DNA of 64,000 nt, from NCBI GenBank assembly GCA_035079385.1, contig JAVHKY010000003.1, forward strand, positions 14,319,001 through 14,383,000. The letters are read 5' to 3'. Origin of the DNA: Aspidiotus rigidus (Eukaryota > Arthropoda > Insecta > Hemiptera > Diaspididae). The notes beneath the pieces were generated by a model. That model did no database searches. It was not told where the DNA came from and saw only the letters and a list, made by a program, of their open reading frames with translations. Positions 34,444 to 47,738 of this stretch are shown one piece after another. The stretch's first letter is position 1, and each line of letters begins with the position of its first letter. The position numbers and the translations under genes were made by a program.

Positions 34444-37400
34444 ATGATCGTGAAGATGCCTATGTCGAGCATTAAGATAAAAGATGATGAGTCCGGAAAT
34501 ATCGAGTCATCTCAAGTGGCTGGTATATCTGCTTTCCTTGGTAAACTCTGGAAAATGGTTGAAGATCCGAAAACCGATCACCTTATTGCATGGGGAAAGG
34601 TAATGCGCTCATTGTTGATATCAGCTGATTTGTCTAATACATGAGCTGGTTCATTTGCTAGTATGTTGTGTTCAGCGAATTGTTTAGCTCGCGCTGTTAC
34701 TCTCATAATTTGTCGTGTCGATAGAGAAACTATGAGCTCTATTGTTTTGGGGTTCTTTTGACTAATTAACAATAATTATAGCTTTCATATGACTAACATG
34801 ACGTCTTTCTTTTGTCTCTATTCGTAGTCTGGAAATTCGTTCGTGATCAAGAATCAAATTGATTTTGCCAAAACTATATTACCGAATTATTACAAGCATA
34901 ATAATATAGCAAGTTTTATTCGTCAATTGAATATGTGTAAGTTGAGCAAACTTTATGATTAAATTTTCACCTGATGAAAAAAAAAATGAGTTGCGCGTTC
35001 GTGCTGAGTCTCAGGCTCTGAAACACAGCGATAATTATTGAAATATTTACGGTGCATTACCTTATTCTAGATGGCTTCCATAAGATAATATCAACCACAG
35101 CCGGTGCTTTAGACTCGGTGGATAACGATGAAATTGAATTTACTCATCCAAGCTTTGTCCGAGGGCGACCATATTTATTGGAACAAATCAAACGAAAAGT
35201 GCGTAATAGCATTATATTGAAGTATTTGAAGTACAAATTTTTTAAAATTATAATATTGAACTTTCCAGTAGGTAACGGTCCTGTACTTCTCGATATAAGG
35301 AAATAAGTTGGAGGATTTTTAACAGGGTACCTGTTTTATCGGAGGGTATTTTGAAGAAAAATGACGGGCGCCGGGAGGCAAAACGTGGGACTTGGAAAAG
35401 GTTTTACTTCCGGGCTATATATGATAGGTGTTTCAGGCTAGTTTAGTGTACATTAAGACTAGTTAGTGTAAGCCTTGTTTTTCTGTATATCAAGCCTAGT
35501 ATAACAAAGGCTAAAATTCAAAATTTTTTAGGCTAGTCATTATTTATTTATTTATTTGAAAGAATGTATCTTGAGTGCATTTTCCGGGGCAGCTCTTCAA
35601 AAATCCTGCACTTTTTACAAAAATTTGTTGAATGCCTTTGGGATTTTATATTACAAGATATAATCAATACTACTGAAATAGGCTGAAAACTAATTTTGTT
35701 AGTCCCTATCTTATACGTTAATCATTGTTTACAGATGAATAATCCAAAAGAAAATATCGTCAAAAATGAGAATAATTCTCAAATTAACGAATCTATCAAG
35801 AGGGTCTTGGTTGACATAAAACATTTGAAAGGAAAACAAGAGAATCTGAGCTCTCAATTCATCGCTGTAAAACAAGAAAATGAAATCCTCTGGCGAGAAT
35901 TATCTCTACTCCGACAAAAGCATGCTGCTCAGCAAAACATATTGAATAAGGTAAAAATTGATTTACAGTTATTTCCTATCTTATTTACAGTAAGTTGTGT
36001 TTATTATTACATCGTAAAAAGTCACTGTGCATCAACTATCTACCTCGATTTTCCAACGATTGACTTGATAAGAGCTGTAGCTACTTATATTTCTACTTTA
36101 GAGCTTCTGCTCTGACATGTAAACTCAGTCTTTGTTATCAAACGTGCTAGGTCGATGACTTCAAGACTGCTAAAGATATGGAAAATTACTTCATCATTGG
36201 CAGGTGTTCTGATCAAAATATACTCTACTAAGATTTCTTTGTTTTGTCTGTGTGATTGCAGTTAATTCGTTTTCTGGTTTCAATTGCGACACCTTCTGGT
36301 CACGGTCTTATCAAAAGAAGATTAACTCCTTTGATGTTGAAAGATTCCGCCAATAGCTTGAGAAGACAGGAACCAATTATTCAAGATGTAAGAAAAATTA
36401 CGTATAAATGATGAAAATTGGTGATATAATTCTATTGAAGTTCACGAGAACTAAGATAAGGTTTTGCTTCAGAGCGATCACATGTACACCATGAAGAAAA
36501 GGGATGCACGTTCTCCCGGACCAACGATTCACGAAATACACTCATCTGATGTGATGGATGATGTTATCATAGACTCACCAGAACTGGACGGGCCTGAAGA
36601 TGATTCCGTATTGTGAGTGTACCTAGTTAGTATTATTCTTAGTTTATTGAGCGAAAAATGACACTCGCTTTCTTCTTCCACAGGATTGATAATGACATCA
36701 TTAGCAGTCCAGAGTCTAGTATTTCAGCTGGAGAGTCAATGGTCTCTAGAGGAGAACCAATTCCAGCTGCATTGTTACGTTCGGACAGCAAAGGCAAAAA
36801 ACGAATTCAAAGAGTATTTATCACCCCTGACCAGCCATTAGCGTCCCATTTCTTACTTTCGCAGCCAAAAAGTCAGCGAACAGCCGAATACTTAGTACCA
36901 GAGCAAACGGATAATCCATTATTGGAATTAGTACATGAAACTGAAGGAGATGACGAAAATGAATACATTACCGTCCTAACAGAAGACGGCAATGAAATCT
37001 TACCCGATAATATCCCAGCGAATGTCATTGCAAATAGTTACAACAATTCTAAGCTATTGCAGAGATCGGGAAGTGGTCGCAAGAAACAGCTTGCGCCTCG
37101 GAGAAAATCTGCCCCAAGAAAAACCAACGTCGTTGAGCCCGTAATAGCGAAAATACCTGTACAGAAAATGAATCAAAATACGAGAAAAAAGGCAGCACCG
37201 ATGGCCACTGATGTAGAATCTAAAAAAGAAGAATCTATTCAAAGCGATGATTTTCTATTTGATATAAATCTACAAAAGTGAGCTTCATTTTTACACACGA
37301 AGGATATTTGAGGTGAAAATATAAATAATCGTCTTCTTTGTTACAGCCAACCTCTGATAGAGATACATTCACCAAAGTCAATTCCTCCTGCTACCGGTTC

Positions 37401-39480
37401 CAATGAGCTGCTTCCTGAGTATATAAGCGTGGGCGGGACAAGTCCGAGTTCGCAGCTTCAGGTCGATATACCGTTGAGGGTTGAAGATGTAATTTCAGAT
37501 ATATCTCCCAACATGAATGCTACGAGTTCAACGAATGTAACCGTTAATCCGAATATGTTATTATCGCCCCATAACCGTGCGAGTTCGATAAGTCCGACCA
37601 ATCTGGTTACGCCGATTACTCCAATTCATTCAGTTAGCGCGATAAGTCCTCTGAATCCAGTTTCACCCATAAGTCCATTGAGCCCAGCAAGTCCAAGTAA
37701 AAATGCTGCATCGCCGGGTCAGGCTGTTCAGTCTGAGTTGGCTTTGCAGAAAACACCTGAAAACCTGTTTATGCATCACATTAACGAATGCATAGACAAC
37801 GCGCAGAATATGAAAATTGCTTGTACGACGGATACAAATTCTTCAGCTCAAGAAAAATCGTAAGTTGAATTTAAAAGTCCTTTAAATAAAATTTGAGAAT
37901 GTTGTTATCTTATACTGTTTGTCGCTTCTCTTTTCAGTACGGAAAGTTTCTCGAATCAACTTGAAAACATGCAAGCGGATATACATTCGATTAAAGAGAT
38001 TATGCAGAATGAAGGTTTAACATTGGATATGAATACTCTTCTAGGCGTAAGTACAGTAGGAATGAACGTTAGGATCCTTCTTTGTTTATTTTTATTATTC
38101 CTTCGTTTGGAGACCTATCCATAGGCTGGTGAGGAAGTACATCGGGCTCAGTATCCATTTTTTTCAGTTTACGTTGCTGCGAATTCAAGTTGAGGATGGA
38201 GTATTGATCCTGTATGACTAATCTTCTTAGAAAAAATGATTGAGAAGAAAAAACAGAAGAAATCTTCGTTCAGGACCAGATTGATTTATTCTCAGTTCCT
38301 CACCACCTTCGCTCCTCCATTTTTTTTTTTTCTAGATTCGTCACCGTAAGAATAGCAATTTAAACGTGTATTTTCAATTTTTCAGCTGTTCAGCGACGAC
38401 CCGATGGATTACAACATGCCCGCTGGCAATCCAGATAGTTTATTCAAACCAAACGAAGACAAAATTATGGGTAACGATATTTGTGTCTCATATCACTTAC
38501 GATATACGTATATCATTCGAAAACTACGTACAGAATTACTTCCTTGAGACATCGACAATTTTTTTTTCTTCTTCATCTATCTCCTTTTTTTTTATTTATC
38601 TCGTGATGGAGTCACTTAGGAACAAATAAAACGGTGAAAGAATAAATTTACAAGAGGTTAGGGTATTTGCGAATTTCCTTGACAAAATTTCTTCAGAAAA
38701 TTCAAGAAGAACAAAAATTGCATGAATGGAAGCGTTGCAAATTCAGGAAGCTTTCACTAGAATTCCTCAAATGAGCAACAATTTCCTCACGATTATCGTG
38801 GATACTTAAGTCGAAAGAAGATTTTATAATCTGTAGAAATTTTTTTATCGAGAAAAGGGTCGAAAAAACTTTCTTCTAAATGTAGCCTAGATTGCTAAAG
38901 ACAAGAAAACAAAACTGAATCAAAAACCATTAATTGGCGCAATGATTCATCCGAATTATTAGGAAATGTAATGATCTCAAAAGTTCGGAAACTTATGCAC
39001 TTTGCCGATGAAAAACGTTAGAAAACGAGGAAAAACGACGGCTCACCCAAATAACTAAAAACGGAAAAGTAGAGGGAAAAAGAAAAAATTTTTCCCGAGT
39101 GCTTAGTTGGTAAAAGATAGATCAGTCTTCATCGGACGCACACACGGCAGACGTCAAATTTTTTTGTTGTATTTGAAGTTTCTCTGTTTCTCCATCGAAG
39201 AAAATAATCATCTATACTGATATGATGCATCTATTGTTTTACTTTAATAGCAAATTCTCGTATTTCTTCAGGTAACGAATTGATATCCGCTTCGCCAACG
39301 TCGTTTGATTTCGATTTTCTTTCGAATGAATGGAGTCAGCCGAATACGCCTGGCAATCCGTACGATTTAGATTATTATAGTTTGAATACGCCGCAGATGG
39401 AAAAGACCCAAGAAGAAGCGTCGGCTCTTTCAGCGCCTCCCAGCAAAAAAATTAAAAGTACGGATAAATCGAACACGTAA
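34444..39480 (+). CDS. Hsf: Heat shock factor protein (HSF)
   Basis: HSF trimerises under stress and binds nGAAn repeats to activate chaperone genes. Eleven exons give about 794 residues: 34444-34599, 34828-34936, 35071-35198, 35735-35950, 36262-36387, 36473-36612, 36684-37277, 37347-37859, 37938-38046, 38386-38470, 39272-39480. The DNA-binding domain, about residues 27-131, has FLGKLWKMVEDPKTD, GNSFVIKNQ, KHNNIASFIRQLNMYGFHK and FVRGRPYLLEQIKRK. The HR-A/B coiled coil spans exons 4-5, with heptads such as LSSQFIAVKQENEILWREL. HR-C is in exons 9-10 near residue 670. Acidic-aromatic activation segments (FDFDFLSNEW, YDLDYYSLNTP) end the protein. Exon 8 repeats SPI/NPV-like words. Met1 or Met5 could start. 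Confidence 0.93.
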
Positions 39481-42133
39481 TTTCCTGTTTGCCGTAGCTT
39501 ATTTGTATCACTTCCTCCTGTATGATCAGGATAGTAGCGAATAATGTTGATATCCTGAGCTTATAATCTGAATTCTAATATAGAAGGAAAAGTATGCCCT
39601 CGATGGGAATCGCAACAATTTTTTTTTTCAGCGTAGAAGTAATTTGTAAAATCTGTAGTTCTCGGTTTTACTCTCTGTTTTCTACTTTCTTTCATATACT
39701 TTCCCTGCAGTCAACAAAATCGTATTCAGCAATTAAAGGTTGCTTGGAAAATATCAATTTCTTGTCATTTTTTCCCGTTCAATATTATAAGAGTTACATT
39801 TCCTTACCGAGAAATACATTTTCATTTTCTTAATACGTATTATACCCGTGTAAGCGGGAAATTGAAATGTTTTAAGTCGCCTCGTGTTTGTTATACGTAA
39901 TTGAGCGCTGAACCTCCTTTGGCTAAAGGTGTTTGAGACGCAAACCGAGCGTTTATCAAGGCAGTTTAAGAAAGAAAATGATAATTTACGATAGTTTCTT
40001 GTATTTTTGTTAAAGTTTTGTTTTCAATCAGATGTTTTTGTTTGTTCTCTATGTGTAACCACGACGAGAAAAATAAAAATATTATATCTGATTAAAATTA
40101 CATGTGTGCTGAGATTTTCATTTTTCTTTCGTACACTGTTGACGCTATCGCTGAACGTATTTATGGATCCAATGGTTCGCCTGATATTGTGTTTTTGTGA
40201 GTATACGTTATATTTTGGGATTATTTTTTCTCTCAGATATACAATAAATTTTGACATCTACTATTTGAATCCAGATTAGCGTTAGTTCATCATAACAACT
40301 TGGGATACACCTACCCATAGTTTGCATTGTACAGGCCTACTGTATTTTGAGGACGATGAGATTTCGAAAATTATCTATTTTTTTCTTTTTGTAGTAATGT
40401 GAAGTAATATTGACGGTATCTGTGGATCATTTTGAAAAAACTGAAAAAGGAACACGAAAGAGTCATCCTCGAAGACTCAAAGAAATTGATGCCAACAGCA
40501 GAGCGTACAAACTTGATTTGTTAATATGCGAAAACATGCACTAAATGTTATACCATTTCTTTTGTAGGTTCGTTAATCACCTGACTCAGTATTTTATAGT
40601 CATGGAAAGCCTTGTGTAGTCATGTTGTCGAGACTCGGTTAACAGATCCACTTTTTATCGGAGAATGAATGATTTTTCTATCCTATTATTTTCTGTTCCG
40701 TAGAACGATCATTACGCTGAGAACTTTTTTTGAAGCGCGTTGTATTTCATGGGTTGCTATTTGTACGATAATGTTTACGTAATACACAATATTTATTCGA
40801 TAGTATCACAAGAGGCGAGCAAGAAACTAGATATTAAATGAAAAGAGCTTTTGTATTCGCGCTCGTGAGTCGGATTTGTTTTTCTTAATATTATCGAATG
40901 AGTCGCCCAAATTTAAGTTGCGAGTGCGAACAGGGGCGTGCCTCTCTAAACTGTTTCATATCTGTGATATTTAAATATTATAGTGACATAAATGAGAACG
41001 AGTTAATCAAGTCCTTCTGGTGATCATGAGAATGCTCTTTCTCTAGAGTACAAGCATTGACCAACTTTACTACCATAATATTATTACTATTGAAAATTTT
41101 TTATTTTATTTTTTTTTACATAATTTTGTTCAAAATAATTTTTCAATTTCAAACGCACTCTCGGGTGCTAAAACAGTTATTCAAAAGTTTCAACTTAACT
41201 TTTCTCATGACATGTTAGATGGTTAAACCGCAGTATGTAAACAAAATATTTAAGACGGAAATCGAATAAATTTTGTATTTTAATATTCTTAAATTCATAA
41301 ATGTTATTTGCCACTTGTGCGTGAGTTTTTTTCTTGATTATACTGCGTAAGATTGTACTCACCATTAAAATGCGGATAATTCTTGAAAATTTCAAACTCT
41401 GTTCTGATTGGCGTTAATTACCCGTCTTTTTCATTTTTTAAATCATTGTACATTATAAAAATTTTTTATTCGTCGGGTAATCTTTTTTGTTGTTGTTTTT
41501 TCTTTTGGTTTTCGGTGTACTTAGTCCAAATAAGTTTAAAATTGTGTTTCTGTATGCTGTAATAAGAAAACTTCTTATCCAAAGGTATGACTTATTTTAC
41601 CATACAAAAGCCTTTTGTTATATTGTTGTTGTCGTAGTAATTATCCAAAATCAGTATAATATTTTACCATTCTTTTCATTACTATTCATTTATTGTTGAC
41701 AGACTTTCTTATACGACGTACTTTCGTTGCTATCGTTCTGTATTTTTTATGTGACGCGCTCCTCTTTATCTCAACTGTATGAATTCTGTATTCATTTTAT
41801 AAGAACGAAGAAATTGATATTTACAGATTGAAAACGTAATTTATTTTCATATCTGACAAAGGTTTATCCTTTCTTCGTTTTTGTCTTTCTTTTTTTTTTC
41901 GTCAAATAGACACAGAAGAAGAATAATAACTATCTTACGTTTAGGGTACTTCACAAAACAAGAAATTAATAATTGAAAGAATTTTTTTTTAATTTTGGAA
42001 ATACTCGATAAGAGAGGGAGCTAGTTCGCGGTACGTGCGTTCACCTAATTCACTTTGCGTGCCGTTCGGGTAAAAATAAGACGCTTATTTTAATCAATCT
42101 TGCACTATTTTATAGAATTTGGTACAATCGTTA
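39481..42133. other. HSF 3' UTR and intergenic sequence
   Basis: AT-rich sequence with several T runs. The first good poly(A) signal for HSF is AATAAA at 40072. The remainder to the zinc-finger stop at 42134 shows no gene. Confidence 0.45.
40072..40077 (+). terminator. Candidate poly(A) signal of HSF
   Basis: AATAAA 592 bases after the HSF stop. Later AATAAA words exist (for example near 40243), so the 3' end is not certain. Confidence 0.4.
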
Positions 42134-43622
42134 TTACTGAATTATCACCGAAGTCACTTGCACTGGTTGTGTGGAGATAATCGATGTATTTTCTGGTAAT
42201 GTCACTTCGTGAGATGGTTTTGATCTCTTTCTTGATTTTGTGGTTCTGAAATTGAAAAAAAAACTGATTTTATTGTAATTGCAGTGACGAGTAATTAACG
42301 AAAGTATGTGGGTACAAGCTAAAGTAAGGAAAAGGATATGACAAGATAATGAATTTGAGACGCGTCTCATGATCACCCAACTTCCGACACTCACTTGTAA
42401 TAAATGAATGTCTAGTGTGTTGAAATCTAAAAAATTTGATGTGAATGAAATCACACAGGGATCGGTGAAAATGCAGGAAAAATTCAAAGGAAGGAAGGGG
42501 AAACCCTTCTTCCATCATACTCACGTCACCCTTCTCTACGCTTATTCTCAGTCTAGATCCCTTAGTGTAGCTTATACAAATTACTCGCGCAGCCTATGAC
42601 ACCATAGGGGTAGTCTCTATACAGCTTATTGTGAGGAGTGGAGGACTCCCATTTTGGTGCCACTAGATCTCTTTGCATAGCATATAATGACGTCATCAGA
42701 TAGACCGTATCCCTTAGCCTAATTCGGACTGTGGAAGCAACAACAAAACAAAGATTTTTCAGTTTTGCAAAATTTCCTAAAAATATATTTTCCTGAAAGA
42801 GAATTTTATGCTCATTAAACTTTGTTCTTTGCATTTTTTCTTTAAATTCAGTATTAAATTGAGAAATTTAAGAAAAACTGAAAAACTGTATACTCGAATT
42901 GTTTATGATCACCCTTTCCTTATCAGTACTTTTTCATATATATAGATAAAATTTTACATGGGCGACGCTAGCGCACCTACAATATGCACACCCCGAATGT
43001 ACTCTAATATTCAGAGCATTGCAGCCGTATCATACAGCAGGCTTAGACTTTCAGCTTAAACTTAGAACCTTGAAAAATACAACTTTGGCTTTGGAATTGG
43101 AAATACCTAAAAAATACAGCTGACTTTCGGCTTTTGGCTCTAGCTTTCGGCTGTTTTGATGAAACACTCCGGCTTTTGACTTAAACTTACGACCTTGAAA
43201 AATATAGCTTCGGCTTTGGCTTTCAGCTTGGAAAAAACATGAATAATACAGCTGGCTTTCGGCTTTAGCTTTCGGCTTTTGGCTGGCTGCAATGCTCTGC
43301 TAATATTAGTATAACTAGGCTGACTCTATCAGCCTGTCTTATCCGACCTCAGCCTTCGTAGTTTTGGCCTAATCTTTGGTCTTATGAGTGACACACTCGG
43401 AAAAATATCGCCTACCTATATTTGAGAGGAGTGTTGACATATAATTAAACAAAAGAGGCTCCAGACCCGAGCCCGAAACTATTGTGCAGGAAGAATTTGA
43501 AAAACCCCACCCCCATCCATTCTGAAAAAGAAAAGTCAAACAGAAAGAAACGAAGGAATGGAGGCAGTGTTGTGTTTGAGTGAGTCTGAAACGTTTTTGT
43601 CATTTCCTCATTCATTATCATA

Positions 43623-43665
<43 letters not shown>

Positions 43666-46600
43666 CCTCAACGTCATCTAATTAGATGACCATTCGAAAA
43701 ACAATAATAAGGCTTGATGAGAGGTTCTTCATTAGTGAGAGTAGAATTAGGCCTAAAATTTTAGAATACTAATCCTGTACCATATGTTATTCATTAGATT
43801 AGCGAGTGGAAGTTACCTAGTCTTTTTAGCAAAGAAATTTGTCTAGTTTTAAGGCTCACAAATTTATAATTACTATCCAGGAATTTAAAAAGGAAAAAAT
43901 TAAGTAATAATATGAATAATAAAATATGAAAGATAAAAAGAAAAAATGCAATAAAAATAATATTGTTTAGTCTACCCACCTATTGTACATTATTTTCAAC
44001 TTTTGTTTTTAATAAGAAAAAAAAAAACAACGTAATCATTTAAATGACAATTTATTTGAATTAGTATTGTTTTTTAAAAATGGATGATAAAAAATGAAAA
44101 ATATAATTAATTATTTCTTTAGTTATCTTTTATTAATTTTCAATTATTTAATTTAAAAAAACAAAAACATAATATGAACTCGTAAAGTGGAAATATTGAT
44201 TTGAACTAAAACAATCATTACTTCATCTGATTTTCTTCATTTTAATAATTTAAAATCGTTCTTTTTCTTTAAAGGTTTTTATTTTATGTTTAAATCCTTT
44301 CAATTTTTGAAAATATTGATAATATAAAACAAAATAGAAAAAGAGTAAAAATACATTCCATTGTTATTATTATTATTATTTTTTCAAAAAACGAGACCAA
44401 AAATAAATTGAGTTGGAGAAACCTTTAAAAAAATCTTGTTAAAAATGAATAAATAAATGAATAAGTAAATAAAATAAATAAATAAATAAAGATAAATAAT
44501 CATCGGTCATTTAATAAAGTTAAACAAGGGGTACAGGATACTTATTTTACAGGAATATCTTCAATTTGATTTGAAAGTTTGTTGTTTTAAGCCTTTCAAC
44601 TCTCTTATCTTCTTGAAGTAAACATGATGAGGAGGAGGGGTAGTTGCAAAAAAATTGATGATTGGAGGGGAACTTGCAAAAACTTTTTATTTACCAGCTA
44701 TTATAAGATAGGAGAGGAATTTGAAAAATATAAACCTAACCTAATTTTGTAAAAAATAAATTTTAATTCAAGTTCCTCCCCCTCCCCCCCTTATGAAGTT
44801 TACTTTGAAAAGATAGGAAACTTGAAAAAAGTTTGACCTTGGCTTTAAAAAATACCAAAAGGGTAGACTTTTCAATTAGCTTAAAAATATTTCTTCTGAA
44901 ACTGCTGCACTTCAACTTTGTTAAAAAACAAATAAGTTTTTTATTCGTTTTATTGATTTTTTTTTTTTTTGCATAGGTTTTTGTATAATACAAAGGTTTT
45001 TGAAAAGAAAAAACAAAAATTTCTTCTTATTTTGTTCTATATTCATGTATTAAATGAACTTTAAAGAAAAAATACGATTTTGATTGAGAAAAATATATAA
45101 AAAATAAATTGAGAAATAATTATTTTAGTTGAAATTCTTAGTCTGTTTTTTTATTTTTATTCATTTTATACTTATTCGGATCATGTTTCTTGTATTGAGA
45201 AAAATTATAAGAAATAACTAAGGAAAATAAAAGTTGATTATATTTTTTATTATCATTAATTCTATTGAAAAAAACATAACAATTCAAAGTAAATTTGAGA
45301 AACTGGAAACTTGACAGATTTATTTGCTGAAAAGAATAACTTTCAGTCGCCAAAGATGATTTCATAATCAAATTAACCTGTATTTGACTTGCCATTCCTT
45401 TTTAGAAAAACATCTTTGAACAAAAAAGTGATGAATTAACAATAGACCTTTAGCCCGTGACGTCACTCTCAGGAAATTAGGTTAGGTCCCAGAAACTTGC
45501 CTGTGGATTTGGCCGAATGCACTCTTGACTCCCGTAAGAAAAACACAGGGAGCTGAGATCATTATTTTATAAATGTAGATTTTTAATATAGAAGGGACCA
45601 GTCTATCGAGGCTACGGCTTGAAACTGGTGCTATTTTTTTCTTTTCAATGTTGATGGTGTCCTTATTACCACCTATACAATCATATAATCTAATGAATAA
45701 CATATGGTACAGGATTAGTATTCTAAAATTTCAGGCCTAATTCTGCTCTCATCAATGAAAAACTTCTCATTGAACATTCTTGTCTTCCAATGGTTCATCA
45801 AATTGAATGATGTTTGAAGAGTGGGGGTGGGGAGTGTGTTGTAGGAGAAAGTGACACGAACATTTCAGATCTACTCAAACATAGGACTGCCCCTGAATTC
45901 TATCCTTATTTTCCCGGCTCATCACTTCTTTTCTTTTTGTTTGTCCTCTCTTTTTCAAAATTGATGGAGACGGCGCGGCGGTCTTTCAAATTCTTCTTTC
46001 GTACTAGATCCAAGCTCGAGTCTGGGGTCTCTTTTGCTTCGTTACTTACCTACGTCAACACTTCTCCCAAAAAGATGATGTTTCGCGGAATGTGTCATAA
46101 AACCAGTTTAAGACCGTATTACATACAAAGTTTACAGAATTCTTACTTGTGGTTTTCATGTTGATGAATCAACAATTCTTGAATGTCGTCCGCCAGAAAA
46201 CTACATTTTGTGCACGCTCTTTTGTTATGCACCTTGAATATATGCGTTGTCAATCTCTCCGACCGCGCGGCTTTATATCCACACATGCTACATGTGTACG
46301 GTTTAATATGAGTATTCAGATGACGTTTCAAACACCAATTATCAGCTCCTGTCCAAGTACAATAACTACACTGGACACTTCTCTCGACGTTACTTTTTTT
46401 CGTTCTTATCGGTTTGCTTTCCATTTGTTTTGTTTCGTTCGGAATTAAGAGGGTGTGCGTTCCCAGAAAGGCGGTAATGTCCACTGGTTCAGGATCGTTT
46501 TGCTGCAGAAACTCTTGAACTTGCGTCGACTGAATCACGGTCGGATGACTGTTCTGGATGATGTGTGTCGTTGGAGTTGCTATAACAACAGTGGTTGGAA

Positions 46601-47738
46601 TAGCTCGTTGAATGATACTCTGAAGGGTGATAGTAGTATCCTCAGCCTGAGTCTTCTGTATGGGAGTCAGCGGTGGTACTGACCTGAGTCCAGCGGTTTT
46701 GTCTTTTTGTAATTTTTCAGAGAGACTGTCAGCGCTGGATGCCTTCGAATGAGGCTTTGCTCGACGAACATTATTCAAATGGTACTCGTGATCCCGATGC
46801 ATTCGTATGAAATGTTTCTTAATGTGGTCGGCTCGATTGAATTGCTTTTGACAAACGTTACACTGAAATGGTTTTTCTGGTCGATGAATATTCTCGTGCC
46901 TAGTGAACAAATCTTTCCTATCTGTCGCGTACGAACAGTGCTCACAGTTGTATCGTTTTATGGAAGCAAGAGTGTAAATTTCAGTCGCGATACGATTACC
47001 AGAACTGATTTCGACTGAGGTCGACGTTTCCGACTTCGCCAGTTCCTTATTCGTTTCAGATTCCGAAGTGTTTTCTTCTTTCGATTCTAATTTTGATTTT
47101 AATTTTTCTAAATATTTGGTAACTTCTTCCAACACCGGATTCACCTTCATCAGTTTTTGCAATTCCTCGTCCGTCGTAGTCTCCGGGCAAATGTCGTGAT
47201 GTTGTCTGGCTAGGTGCATTTTAACGCATCTGGCCCAAGCGCTCGCGTACGGACATTGCGAACACTGAAATACACGTAAATTGGCGTGACTGCCTAGCCA
47301 GTGCTCGGCTATACGCGAAAGGAAGCCGATGCACTCGCACTCGTTACAGCGAAACAATTTCTGGGTGGCGCTATAACTCGCGATTTTCGACGTGGTCCAC
47401 GAAATCGTTTCGTCGCTGCAAATCCAATTTTCTTCGTCAAGAGTAAACGTGGGCAGTTGTGAATCGGTGGTGATGTCTGCTGCCGTATCGAAACCGTTCG
47501 GAATATCCGTTACGTCTTCGAGAAGTGGACTCTCCTCGTCGTTAAATTCTTCGAGAAGAGAACTGTCGTCGTCCTCCTTCTTGACTACAATCATTTTGAA
47601 GTCATCGTCGACGAGCAAACCTTCCGTTTTGTCCTCCATATGGTGATTCGATTCTAGATCTTCATCGTCTCCGTAGTAGAATTTTTTAGTGATTTCTTTG
47701 AACATTTCTTCGTAGTAGTCGGTTTGCACTTCGGCCAT
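42134..47738 (-). CDS. C2H2 zinc-finger protein, seven fingers
   Basis: Probably a nuclear sequence-specific regulator. Exon one codes from ATG at 47738 to a CACAA|GTAAGA donor at 46147; the last exon is 42245-42134 after a TTTCAATTTCAG acceptor. The phases fit, giving 567 residues. The N-terminus is acidic (residues 20-110). C2H2 fingers lie near 129-151, 158-180, 263-285, 291-314, 455-477, 481-504 and 507-530. Spacing is irregular: two, two, three. Between them is a charged and Thr/Ile-rich linker. The tail is basic, KTTKSRKRSKPSHEV, then VQVTSVIIQ. Finger grouping recalls REST-like insect proteins such as Charlatan, but I cannot confirm that, so no symbol is given. If the intron is retained, TAA within the donor ends the protein at 531 residues. 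Confidence 0.85.
43012..43299. mobile_element. hAT-type MITE with 8 bp target duplication
   Basis: The termini CAGAGCATTGCAGCC and GGCTGCAATGCTCTG are perfect inverted repeats. Exactly CTAATATT flanks both sides (43004-43011 and 43300-43307), an 8 bp duplication typical of hAT elements. The interior is GGCTTT/AGCTTTCGG-rich, like the reverse strand of the 22539-23678 element, so they are one family. The perfect duplication suggests a recent insertion. It is in the zinc-finger gene intron. Confidence 0.88.
43625..43660. repeat. (CT)n microsatellite, ~18 units
   Basis: Perfect CT dinucleotide repeat. Confidence 0.95.

Larger units (their letters stand above)
42246..46146. other. Intron of the zinc-finger gene (3.9 kb)
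   Basis: The intron holds a hAT MITE, a CT microsatellite, AT-rich tracts and a CTCCC...GGGAG word at 45529-45552. No independent gene was seen; ORFs are short and low-complexity. Confidence 0.6.
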
